64,000 bases of DNA from Micromonospora sp. NBC_01796. GTDB lineage: Bacteria > Actinomycetota > Actinomycetes > Mycobacteriales > Micromonosporaceae. Numbering within the stretch: position 1 is the first letter of the stretch; each line of letters begins with the position of its first letter. Of the stretch, positions 51,162 through 59,057 are shown piece by piece. A program made the translations under genes and the position numbers. The notes beneath the pieces were generated by a model. The model saw only the letters and a list, made by a program, of their open reading frames with translations, made no database searches and was not told where the DNA came from. The stretch spans positions 4,030,001-4,094,000 of the forward strand of contig NZ_CP109078.1 in assembly GCF_035917455.1 (NCBI RefSeq). Direction: 5' to 3'.

Positions 51162-52538
51162 TCAGCGCAGGGGGTGCAGCTTGTCGACCGCCTTGCGGGC
51201 CGCGACCAGGACGGGGTCCCAGACCGGGGAGTACGGCGGTGCGTAACCGAGGTCGAGCATCGACATCTCGTCCACCGTCATCTTGTTCCACAGCGCCACG
51301 GCCAGGGTGTCGATCCGCTTCGCCGAACCGGACCGGCCGACGATCTGCGCGCCGAGCAGCCGTCCGGTGCCCCGCTCCGCGGTCAGCTTGACCGTCATCG
51401 GGGCGGCGTCGGGAAAGTACCCGGCGGTGTTGGTCGACTCCACGGTGACCGTGATGAACTCGAACCCGGCAATCCGGGCCTCCGGCTCCAGCAGGCCGGT
51501 CCGGGCCACCTCCAGGTCGCACACCCTGGTTACGGCGGTGCCGACCACGCCGAGGAAGGTGGCGTACCCGCCGCCGATGTTGATGCCGGCCACCCGGCCC
51601 TGCTTGTTGGCGTGGGTGCCCAGCGGGACGTACACCGGTTGGCCGGTCGTCTTGTGCAGCGTCTCGACACAGTCGCCGGCCGCCCAGACCCCGGGTACGC
51701 CGATGACCCGCATCCGCAGGTCGGTACGGATCCCGCCGGTCGGGCCGATCGGCAGCCCGGCCTCGGCGGCGAGCCGGACGTTCGGCCGTACGCCGGTGCC
51801 GAGCACGACCACGTCCGCCGGGATCGTGGTGTCGTCGGTCCGTACGCCGGTGACCCGGCCCTGTTCGGTGGTGAGCCCGGTGATGTCCACCCCGGTACGG
51901 ACGTCGATGCCGAGCCCGACCAGGGCGTCGCGGACCAGCCGGCCCATGTCCGGGTCGACGGTCGACATCGGCTGCTCGCCCCGCTCGACCAGGATCACCG
52001 AGAGCCCGCGTTCGATCATCGCCTCGGCCATCTCGACGCCGATGTAGCCGCCGCCGATCACCACGGCCCGCTTCGGTTTCGGGTCACCGTCCAGCCATTG
52101 GCGCAGGGCCTTGCCGTCGTCCAGGGTCTGCACCCCGAACACCCCGCCCGCTTCGGTACGCGCCCAGTGGGGAACGGTCGGCACCGCCCCGGCCGCGTAC
52201 ACCAGGTCGTCGAAGCCCTCCCGGACCTCGCGCCCGCCGTTCTCCAGGTCCCGCGCGACCACCTCGCGGCGCTCCAGGTCGATCTCGGTGACCTCGTGCC
52301 GGATCCGGACGTCGATCTGGTGGTCCCTGCGGTGCGTCTCCGGATCGCGGGTGATCAACTCCTCGTACTCGACCAGCCCGCTGATCCAGTACGGGATGCC
52401 GCAGGCCGAGTACGACGTGAAGTGTCCCCGCTCGAACGCGATGATCTCCAGGTCGTCCCGGTCCCGCCGACGCCGTGCCTGGGATGCGGCGGACATCCCT
52501 GCCGCATCCCCACCGATCACGATCAGCCGATCAGCCAT
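51162..52538 (-). CDS. FAD-dependent CoA-disulfide reductase/NADH oxidase-like enzyme
   Basis: A 458-residue pyridine-nucleotide-disulfide oxidoreductase. FAD-binding GGDAAGMSAASQARR, active-site Cys46 in SYSACGIPYWISG (a single redox Cys as in CoADR and Nox), NAD(P)H motif VVIGGGYIGVEMAEAM, GVWAAGDC and the C-terminal dimerisation domain with YAPPYSPVWDPVL. It reduces CoA or another low-molecular-weight disulfide, or O2. It follows the GCS-like gene 9 nt downstream on the same strand, which fits a thiol-redox role. Confidence 0.9.
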   Translation of the reverse strand: MADRLIVIGGDAAGMSAASQARRRRDRDDLEIIAFERGHFTSYSACGIPYWISGLVEYEELITRDPETHRRDHQIDVRIRHEVTEIDLERREVVARDLENGGREVREGFDDLVYAAGAVPTVPHWARTEAGGVFGVQTLDDGKALRQWLDGDPKPKRAVVIGGGYIGVEMAEAMIERGLSVILVERGEQPMSTVDPDMGRLVRDALVGLGIDVRTGVDITGLTTEQGRVTGVRTDDTTIPADVVVLGTGVRPNVRLAAEAGLPIGPTGGIRTDLRMRVIGVPGVWAAGDCVETLHKTTGQPVYVPLGTHANKQGRVAGINIGGGYATFLGVVGTAVTRVCDLEVARTGLLEPEARIAGFEFITVTVESTNTAGYFPDAAPMTVKLTAERGTGRLLGAQIVGRSGSAKRIDTLAVALWNKMTVDEMSMLDLGYAPPYSPVWDPVLVAARKAVDKLHPLR

Positions 52539-52547
52539 GGCTTATTG

Positions 52548-53879
52548 TCACCGCTCGAAGGCGTCGCCGCGGGTCTGCCGCGCAAGGTCGGCGACAACGT
52601 CGGAGAGTTCACCCCGGCGCGCGTACGCCGCCCGCTGCCGGGTTGCGCCGGTGCCCTCCTTGCGCAGCCGGTCCAGCAGGTCGGAGATCTCCGACAGGTC
52701 ACCGTGCCGCTCCAGCTCCGGGGTCACCTTCTCGACCAGCCTGTCCAGGAGTTGCCAGGCCGGCAGGGTGCCGCCGCGTACCGGGTCGACGGCGAGGCCG
52801 TCCAGTCCGTCGTGCGCCGCCCGCCAGTGCGCGGCGGTGAGCAGGTGGTGATCGATCCGGATCGGTTCCCGGCCCTGCTCGATGTCGGTCAGCGCGGTGC
52901 CGACCAGCGACCGGACCAGCCCCGCCACCAGGATGGTGTCGTCCAGACTCGGGCACACGTCACCGATCCGGATCTCCACCGTCGGATAGTGGGCGGAGAG
53001 GCGGGCGTACCAGTAGACCATTCCCTCGTCGAGGAGCATGCCGGTCGCCACGAGCTGGTCGACCAGCCACTGGTAGTGCGCGTACGACTCCAGCCAGGGG
53101 GTGGGCGCGACCGAGGGCCAGCGCTCCCAGAGCACCGAACGCCAGCTCGCGTACCCGGTGTCCTGGCCGTTGTGGAACGGCGAGTTGGTGGTCACGGCGT
53201 GCAGGATCGGCAGCCACGGCCGCAGGTGGTTGAGGACCTGCACCCCGGTCTCGGGGTCGGGGATGCCGACGTGCACGTGCATCCCGTTGTTGCCGGGGCC
53301 GTCGACCAGCGGACCGAACTGCTCCACCATCCGGTGGAACCGGGGGTTGTCGAACACCGGTGGTATCGGTCCGTCGACCAGCCCGGCGCCGACCGCGACC
53401 AGGCGTACGCCGGCAGCGTCGGCCGCCCCGGCGAGCCCTGCGCGGAGCAGCCCGAGCGAGTGCCGCAGAGCGCCCAGTTCCAGTCCAGGCGGGCTGCCGA
53501 TCTCGATCTGGCTGGTCTGGAACTCGTGCTGCACCTGCCCCCGCAGGTCGTCCGGCACGTGCTCGAACACCCGGTCCACCGCGGGTACGCCCTGCCCGGT
53601 CTCCGGGTCCACGAGCAGGAACTCCTCCTCGACCCCGACCGTACGCAGTCCGGCCACCCCGGCCGGCGCCGGTTGTCCGGCCGTCTCCGGGACGGCACCG
53701 CCCCGGGCTGCCGCGCCCTCCCGGTCCGCCGTGCCCTCCCCGTCCGTCGTGCCCTGGCTGGCCGTGCCTTGGGAAACTGTCGTGCCCTGGCTGGCCGTGC
53801 CTTGGGAAACTGTCGTGCCCTGGCTGGCCGTGCCCTCGGGAACCGTTGCGCCCTGGGCCATCGCCACGCTGCCGGCCAT
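52548..53879 (-). CDS. YbdK-type glutamate--cysteine ligase (carboxylate-amine ligase) with repetitive N-terminus
   Basis: A 443-residue enzyme. The catalytic domain starts RTVGVEEEFLLVDPETGQGV, with EFQTSQIEIGSPPG, NGMHVHVGIPD, TTNSPFHNGQDTGYASWRS and TVEIRIGDVCPS typical of GCS2/YbdK. It would join glutamate to an amine, often cysteine. Residues about 16-47 are an 11-residue tandem repeat (GTASQGTTVSQ) made by a 33-bp minisatellite, followed by a Gly/Ala linker. The ATG at 53879 is chosen as codon bias breaks down upstream. It lies 9 nt before the disulfide-reductase gene. Confidence 0.85.
   Translation of the reverse strand: MAGSVAMAQGATVPEGTASQGTTVSQGTASQGTTVSQGTASQGTTDGEGTADREGAAARGGAVPETAGQPAPAGVAGLRTVGVEEEFLLVDPETGQGVPAVDRVFEHVPDDLRGQVQHEFQTSQIEIGSPPGLELGALRHSLGLLRAGLAGAADAAGVRLVAVGAGLVDGPIPPVFDNPRFHRMVEQFGPLVDGPGNNGMHVHVGIPDPETGVQVLNHLRPWLPILHAVTTNSPFHNGQDTGYASWRSVLWERWPSVAPTPWLESYAHYQWLVDQLVATGMLLDEGMVYWYARLSAHYPTVEIRIGDVCPSLDDTILVAGLVRSLVGTALTDIEQGREPIRIDHHLLTAAHWRAAHDGLDGLAVDPVRGGTLPAWQLLDRLVEKVTPELERHGDLSEISDLLDRLRKEGTGATRQRAAYARRGELSDVVADLARQTRGDAFER
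53758..53844 (-). repeat. 33-bp minisatellite in the 5' part of the glutamate-cysteine ligase gene
   Basis: The plus-strand unit, which contains CTGGCTGGCCGTGCCTTGGG, occurs about 2.6 times at high identity. The period is 33, so copy-number change alters the N-terminal repeat by 11 residues without frameshift. Confidence 0.8.
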
Positions 53880-54323
53880 CGCCACCACCCGCCGTCCATC
53901 GGTTGCCGTCGCGCCGAGATCGGCGCCTACCGACCTCGTTACCCAGCGCAGTCGCTCCGGAAAACGCCGAATCGGCGTGGCGCCACGCACTCCGGACCCG
54001 ACCAGCGAGTCTCCGGGCACGATCGGGGTGTGGACCGACCACCCGTAGGCATGAAGGGTTCAATTCGGGCGTAAGTAGCTGGCCCGGAGCGGATAGTCGA
54101 TCAGGACGTACATCAAAGATGATGTGAATACCCGTCTGGGTATGTAGAGAAAAATTGCGTTGCCACTTTCAGTGGCACTACGCACCGTAGGGAAGTGGCT
54201 GCATGGCGAGGGCGGCCGGGGGCGCAGGACCGGGGTGCATGGGCCGGGCGCAGGACCGGCGGCGCAGGACCGGCGGCGCGGGACCGGCGGCGCAGGACCG
54301 GGGGCGCACCGGCGCTCGGTCGG
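53880..54323. other. Intergenic region between the ligase and DUF1501 genes
   Basis: These 444 nt include an unusually AT-rich patch (54100-54170) with two short inverted repeats: ATACCC/GGGTAT (54128-54143) and TGCCACT/AGTGGCA (54161-54177). A 14-bp tandem repeat follows at 54247-54302. The AT-rich part is probably the promoter of the ligase gene. No RNA gene or small protein was recognised. Confidence 0.55.
54247..54302. repeat. 14-bp tandem repeat after the DUF1501 gene
   Basis: Four units of GGCGCAGGACCGGC, one with a single change, lie 20 nt beyond the stop of the DUF1501 gene, and a related unit occurs at 54224-54235. Confidence 0.8.
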
Positions 54324-55697
54324 CTAGCGGAAGACCCCGATCTCCCGGGGCTTGAGGCCGGGGAAGATGGTCTTCGGGTCGGCCACGCCCATCCGGGTCT
54401 TGAGCAGCTCGGTCAGCACGTCGCGGTAGTCGTTGGCGCCGGCCAGGTCGCCCTGGTCCAGGGCCGAGGCGGCGAGCCCCGGCCATCGGCCGTGCACCTT
54501 GCCGCCGTTCATCCCGCCACCGAGCATCAGCATCAGCCCGCCGTGCCCGTGGTCGGTGCCGGAGCTGCCGTTCGCCTCGACCCGGCGGCCGAACTCGCTC
54601 ATGGTGACCACCGAGACGTCGTCCAGCGCCGGGCCCAGGTCGGTCGCGAAGGCGCCGAGCGCCCCGGCCAGCTCGTTCAACCGGTTGCGCATGTCGCCGC
54701 CGTCGGGCCCGCCGATGTTGGTGTGCATGTCCCAGCCGCCGATGTCGACCGCTGCCACCCGCAGCCCCACCTTCGCCTTGATCAGCCGGGCCACGTCGCG
54801 TAGCTGGTCGGCGAAGCCACCGCCCGGCCACTGCGCCGTCGACCTGTAGTCCTTGCTGGCGATCTTGCGGGCAGCCGCGATCGACGCCAGGGTCTCGGTC
54901 GCCTGGGTCGCCAGCGGGTGGTCGTCCAAGCCGGTGTAGAGCGCCTTCAGCGCGGTCAGCGTGCTCGCCCGTACGCCGCTGAAGCCCTGCAGGTCGAACT
55001 CGCGGATGCCCTGGAGCACCAGCTTGTTCTCGCCGCCGACCAGCGAGCGGGGCAGCGCCGCGCCCTCGGCGATGGCCCGGAACGTGGTGCCCGGACCGAG
55101 TGCGGTCAGGACCCGGTCCAGCCAGCCGGTGTGTACGCCGGTCGAGGCGGCGCCGCGTTCCAGGCAGTCCTGCGCCTGGAAGTGGCTGCGGCTGGCGTCG
55201 GGCGAGGCGACCGCGTGGACGGCGGCCATCTTGCCCGACTTCCAGAACGGTTCCAGTGGCGCGAGGGCCGGGTGCAGGCCGAACCGGTCGTCCCCGGCGA
55301 TCAGGGCGCCGGGCTGCACCGCGATGTTGCGGCGGGCGTTGAGGTAGTTCCGGTCACCGCGCGGCACCACCACGGAGAGGCCGTCCATGCCGCCGCGCAG
55401 GAAGACCACCACCAGGGTGCGGTTGGTGGTGGCCGGCGCACCGAACGCGACCCGGGTGGTGGCGATCTGGCCGGCGAGACTGGCCACGCCGACCGCACCG
55501 GCACCGGCCATCACCCGGCGCCGGGTGAAGCCGTGCCGCCAGCGGTCGCGCTGCCCGGTCAGCTCCTCGGTGACCGCCTCGGCGTGCACCCGGATCGCCG
55601 CCTCGGGCAGGTTCGGCCCGTGCCGGCGCAGCTCCTCGGCCGTACGCGGACGCGGCGCGACGTCGTCGCGCGTACCGGGAGAGTTGTCCTGCGTCAT
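54324..55697 (-). CDS. DUF1501 family protein with Tat signal
   Basis: A 457-residue protein. Residues about 55-85 contain a twin-arginine signal (GFTRRRVMAGAGAVGVASLA). The DUF1501 core follows: LVVVFLRGGMDGLSVVVPRG, AVHAVASPDASRSHFQAQDC, GGWDMHTNIGGPDGG, VVTMSEFGRRVEANGSSGTD, HGHGG. DUF1501 is sulfatase/phosphatase-like in fold and exported. The 50 residues before the signal form an unusual charged extension. It lies 9 nt after the DUF1800 gene, the standard pairing of these two families. Confidence 0.92.
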   Translation of the reverse strand: MTQDNSPGTRDDVAPRPRTAEELRRHGPNLPEAAIRVHAEAVTEELTGQRDRWRHGFTRRRVMAGAGAVGVASLAGQIATTRVAFGAPATTNRTLVVVFLRGGMDGLSVVVPRGDRNYLNARRNIAVQPGALIAGDDRFGLHPALAPLEPFWKSGKMAAVHAVASPDASRSHFQAQDCLERGAASTGVHTGWLDRVLTALGPGTTFRAIAEGAALPRSLVGGENKLVLQGIREFDLQGFSGVRASTLTALKALYTGLDDHPLATQATETLASIAAARKIASKDYRSTAQWPGGGFADQLRDVARLIKAKVGLRVAAVDIGGWDMHTNIGGPDGGDMRNRLNELAGALGAFATDLGPALDDVSVVTMSEFGRRVEANGSSGTDHGHGGLMLMLGGGMNGGKVHGRWPGLAASALDQGDLAGANDYRDVLTELLKTRMGVADPKTIFPGLKPREIGVFR

Positions 55698-55706
55698 GGT
55701 CTCTCC

Positions 55707-57599
55707 TCAGCGCAGCGCGTGGTAGATCGAGTCGAGGAACAGCGGGGCCAGGTGTTCGATCTTGCCGCCGAGGGTGGCGTTCTTGACCGCCGTACCCTCC
55801 TTCGAGCCGAGGAAGGTCAGCATCGCCTGCTTGTCCTTGGCGGTGAGCGGCTGCTGCAGCAACCGGGCGGCGAGGGCGTCCAGGTACTGGCCGGTGGTGG
55901 GCGGCCGTTTGCCCACCAGCCCCTCCGGCTTCGGGTACGACAACCCCTTCTGCGCGCCCTGCACCAGGGCCCGGTGGCTGTTCCAGATGGCCAGGGTGGC
56001 GTGCGCCGAGCGCCAGGCCGCCGCCACGTCGGGGTAGCCGTTCGGCGGCACCCAGCCCAGCGGCGGCTGCCCGAACCGCTGGGTGAGCCGGTAGAGCCCC
56101 TCGATCCCGGCCCGGGTGTCCGCGCCGGGTGCCACGCCGAGCGAGCGGGCGGTGGCGACGAAGTTCTCCAGCGGACGGCGGGCCTTGAGCCCGGTGGAGA
56201 TCCAGAACTCCTGCGAGCGGAACAGCACCCGCAGCACCGGGGCGATCGCCGTCCCGTTGGCCAGGTACGCCTCGGCCAGCCGCTGCACCAGGTGATGCGG
56301 CGGGGTGTCGGCGACGAACCGGACCGCCAGTTTGCGGGCGATGTTCTTCGCCGTCGCCTCGTGGGTGGCCAGGTATTGCAGGTAGCGGTCGCCGAGTGCG
56401 AGTCCCTTGGGGCGGGACGGGTTCTTGTCGGTGAAGCCGAGGACCTTGACCGGGTCGATCCAGTGCCGGTCGTTCTCGTACCGGAACTCGCCCTCGTTCG
56501 TCACGGTCCGGCCCGTCATGATGTACGCGCTGTTGCGTACGTCGGATTCGGTGTAGCCGCCGTCGATCCCGACCGTGTGCAGCTCCAGCAGCTCCCGGCC
56601 GTAGTTCTCGTTGACCGACCTGCGGTGCGACTCGTTGTTGTTCAGGTAACGAAGCATCGCCGGGTTGCGGGCGCTGGCGGCGAGCATGTCGGAGAACTTG
56701 CCGAGGGCGTGCTTGCGGATCACCTGACTGTCGAACGAGGTCCGTACGTCCCAGCCGCCGTCGAACGGGTTCGTCACGTTCAGGTGGTTGGACCAGAAGT
56801 CGACCATCACCTCGAAGAGCTGGCGGCTGCTCCAGAACTGGCGGGCCAGGGTGGCGTGCCCCAGCTCGTACTGGGCGGCCCAGTCGAACTCCTTGACCGC
56901 ACGCCTGATCTGCGCGGTCGACATGCCGACGGTGGGGAACGAGGCGAGCACCTGGTCGCCGATCGGGTCCTCGACCCTGCCCGGTTCGAGCTGCCGGTCG
57001 ATCCAGGCGTCGATGCCGACGGCCCGGATCGCGTCCGCCTCGGTCCGGGTCGGTCCGAAGGTGGCCCGGCGCAGCAGGTGCAGGACCGGGTCGCGGCTGA
57101 GCGGGTTGGGGAAGACCGGGGTCGCTTTCAGGGCCGCCTCGGCGGCCTTGGCCGGGGTCTCGGCCAGCCCGGTTGCGCCGAAGTTGATCGACTCCCCGAG
57201 CGACTGGCTGTAGCTGGCGTCGCGGTCGGCGAAGGATCCCGCGTCCCGGGGCGACCGGGTCGAGGTGGCCTGGTCGCTCACGGCCGCGGCGATCCCACCA
57301 CCCCCACCGAGTACGGCGGCAGCCGAGCCGACCGCGCCGGTGGCGACCGCGGCGGCGCCGAGCCCGATGACCACCTGGCGGCGGTTGCGCAGCAGGTTGA
57401 ACAGGGCCGGTTCGCCGGCTCGGGCGGCCCGGGCCATCGTGCCGAGCACCGGGGCCAGGCGGTTGGTCGCGCCCCGGCGTTCGCCGGTGCCGGTGTCCCG
57501 CCGCGCCGGTGCCCGGTGCCGGGACTCCCCGTTGGGGGCTCCCACTCCGGCCGCCCGGCCGTCGCGCTCCGCCGGGCCCGACTGTTCCCGCTCGGCCAT
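55707..57599 (-). CDS. DUF1800 family protein
   Basis: A 630-residue protein. Residues 1-70 are Arg/Gly-rich, then a hydrophobic stretch (RRQVVIGLGAAAVATGAVGS) that could be a Tat-like signal or membrane anchor. The DUF1800 domain includes HLLRRATFGPTRTEADAIRA, FWSNHLNV, ENYGRELLELHTVGIDGGYT, DVRNSAYIMTGRT, and RPLENFVATARSLG. DUF1800 and DUF1501 proteins are encoded together in many bacteria, and their biochemical role is still unclear. The ATG at 57599 starts the two-gene operon. Confidence 0.92.
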   Translation of the reverse strand: MAEREQSGPAERDGRAAGVGAPNGESRHRAPARRDTGTGERRGATNRLAPVLGTMARAARAGEPALFNLLRNRRQVVIGLGAAAVATGAVGSAAAVLGGGGGIAAAVSDQATSTRSPRDAGSFADRDASYSQSLGESINFGATGLAETPAKAAEAALKATPVFPNPLSRDPVLHLLRRATFGPTRTEADAIRAVGIDAWIDRQLEPGRVEDPIGDQVLASFPTVGMSTAQIRRAVKEFDWAAQYELGHATLARQFWSSRQLFEVMVDFWSNHLNVTNPFDGGWDVRTSFDSQVIRKHALGKFSDMLAASARNPAMLRYLNNNESHRRSVNENYGRELLELHTVGIDGGYTESDVRNSAYIMTGRTVTNEGEFRYENDRHWIDPVKVLGFTDKNPSRPKGLALGDRYLQYLATHEATAKNIARKLAVRFVADTPPHHLVQRLAEAYLANGTAIAPVLRVLFRSQEFWISTGLKARRPLENFVATARSLGVAPGADTRAGIEGLYRLTQRFGQPPLGWVPPNGYPDVAAAWRSAHATLAIWNSHRALVQGAQKGLSYPKPEGLVGKRPPTTGQYLDALAARLLQQPLTAKDKQAMLTFLGSKEGTAVKNATLGGKIEHLAPLFLDSIYHALR

Positions 57600-57768
57600 T
57601 CTGGGCGCACCTCTTCGTCGATCCGGGGGTTGGGTCGGGCGTCCGGCAGCCAGCGCCCCAGGCGCACCCTAGCCAGCCTCCGAGTTGTCGCTCAACCATC
57701 GAGGCGGATTGTTAAGCCGTACCAAAGGAACCGTGGCGGGACACGTCCGGTGGGGTGGCGCGGGTGGC

Positions 57769-57774
57769 TACACT
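57769..57774 (+). promoter_or_regulatory. Candidate -10 box of a leaderless transcript (DUF6412 gene)
   Basis: TACACT fits TAnnnT and ends 6 nt before the GTG, placing the transcription start at the start codon. There is no ribosome site. Confidence 0.6.
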
Positions 57775-57780
57775 GGGCCG

Positions 57781-58077
57781 GTGCCGGAGTCGCTGATGGT
57801 CGTCGTGAGCTGGTGGGCGTACGCCCTCGCGCACGTCGCCACGGTGGCCACCCGCCCGTCCGAGCTGCTCGCCGGTGCGGTGGCGGTGGCCACCCTGCTG
57901 GCGGTCGCGATCGCCCTGCACCTGGTCAGCGGCCCACACGGGACGGCCGGTGCGGCCACCCGTGGGCTGACCATCCGGGACCGGGCGCGCCGGGCGCGTG
58001 TTCCCCGCCAGCTCGACCCGGACGCGGCCGGTCGGCCCCGTCCCCGAGCACCGACGGTGCTCCTCTCGGCCGCGTAG
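57781..58077 (+). CDS. Small membrane protein (DUF6412-like)
   Basis: A 98-residue protein with two hydrophobic segments (about 5-22 and 28-48) and a basic, Arg/Pro-rich tail (RDRARRARVPRQLDPD). It resembles the small DUF6412 proteins encoded just before a YidC-like insertase in actinomycetes. The GTG at 57781 appears leaderless. It may assist the insertase at 58217; the assignment is based on pattern and context, not on a catalytic motif. Confidence 0.7.
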   Translation: MPESLMVVVSWWAYALAHVATVATRPSELLAGAVAVATLLAVAIALHLVSGPHGTAGAATRGLTIRDRARRARVPRQLDPDAAGRPRPRAPTVLLSAA

Positions 58078-58216
58078 CGGCTTCACCTCCCCGCCGCCAC
58101 GCGGCCGGTTCCGTCCTTCACCGTCCACATCGGACGTTCTCTCCAGGCTCCGCACCCGGTGCTGACCACACGCACCCGGTGCCGTGCCTTCCCGGAATCG
58201 GACCGAGGGGTTCACC

Positions 58217-58969
58217 ATGTTTGCCTTCGCACCACTCGACGGCGCCGTCGGCGTCGCCGCCACCGTCCTCGACGCGCTCGCCACGGCGGTCGCGCCACTG
58301 GCCGGCACCGCTGCGACCGCCGCCGCCGTTGTGCTCTTCACCATCGCCGTACGGCTACTGATCACGCCCCTGACCTGGGCCCAGGTACGCGGCGAGCGGC
58401 GCCGTGCCGAACTCGCCCCGCAGATTCGCGAACTCCAGCGGCGCTACAGCAAGGACCGGGCCCGGTTGCAGCAGGAGATGGTCACGCTGTACCGGGACGC
58501 CGGGGCGAGTCCGGTCGCGGGTTGCCTGCCGGGGCTGCTGCAGGTGCCGTTCTTCGTGGTCATGTACCACCTCTTCACCGCCGCCGGATCGGACGACGGG
58601 GGAGCGGGGATGCTCGCCGAGCGGCTGGCCGGGGTGCCGCTCGGGCACCACGTCGCGGACGGGCTGGGCGGTGCGGCGGGGCCGCTGTTCGGCGTACTCC
58701 TGGTGTTGTTGCTGGTCCTGGCGTGGTGGACGTCCCGGCGGATGCGTCGGGACGCCGCGGTGGCCGCCGCCGCCCAGCAGCCGGGCGGTACGGAAATGCC
58801 CGGCGCCGCCGTGCTGACCCGGATCCTGCCGCTGCTGCCGTACGGAACCGTGCTGGCCGCCCTGGTGCTGCCGCTGGCGGCGGTGCTCTACCTGGTCACC
58901 ACCACCGCCTGGACGGCACTCGAACGGGCGGTGCTGCGCCGGCCGCAGGCAGCGGTGGCGACCACCTAG
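58217..58969 (+). CDS. YidC/Oxa1-family membrane insertase, short paralogue
   Basis: A 250-residue membrane protein. After an N-terminal hydrophobic region it has the YidC core LFTIAVRLLITPLTWAQVRG (with the conserved Arg in the groove), the coiled cytoplasmic loop LAPQIRELQRRYSKDRARLQ, GCLPGLLQVPFFVVMYHLFT and two C-terminal membrane segments. YidC inserts proteins into the membrane. The genome should have another copy near rpmH, so this is probably a specialised paralogue with its DUF6412 partner. GAGGGG lies 6 nt before the ATG at 58217. Confidence 0.9.
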   Translation: MFAFAPLDGAVGVAATVLDALATAVAPLAGTAATAAAVVLFTIAVRLLITPLTWAQVRGERRRAELAPQIRELQRRYSKDRARLQQEMVTLYRDAGASPVAGCLPGLLQVPFFVVMYHLFTAAGSDDGGAGMLAERLAGVPLGHHVADGLGGAAGPLFGVLLVLLLVLAWWTSRRMRRDAAVAAAAQQPGGTEMPGAAVLTRILPLLPYGTVLAALVLPLAAVLYLVTTTAWTALERAVLRRPQAAVATT

Positions 58970-58982
58970 ACATCGACAAACG

Positions 58983-59031
58983 TTGACATGAGTGAGTCCG
59001 GGACGTACAACCGGAGAGAGAGCGCTCTCTC
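58983..59031 (+). promoter_or_regulatory. Promoter and CebR/LacI-type operator of the GH16 gene
   Basis: TTGACA (58983-58988), a 17-nt spacer and TACAAC (59006-59011) form a consensus promoter. The perfect palindrome GAGAGAGCGCTCTCTC (59016-59031) covers the expected start site. Its GAGCGCTC core is that of CebR-type LacI repressors of glycan-hydrolase genes in actinomycetes, so repression relieved by an oligosaccharide is likely. Confidence 0.75.
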
Positions 59032-59057
59032 ACCCGTCCCGTAGAGAGGCCAACATC

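Noticed and set aside
51174-54074. A 966-codon plus-strand frame across the CoADR-like and ligase genes
   Set aside because: It spans two recognisable minus-strand genes and their boundary, and its translation shows the Arg/Gly/Pro/His bias of an antisense shadow.
54918-58361. A 1147-codon open frame opposite the DUF1501/DUF1800 genes
   Set aside because: Long open frames opposite GC-rich genes are expected when third positions are G or C. It has low-complexity content, no ribosome site and no family resemblance, while the opposite strand encodes two clear genes.
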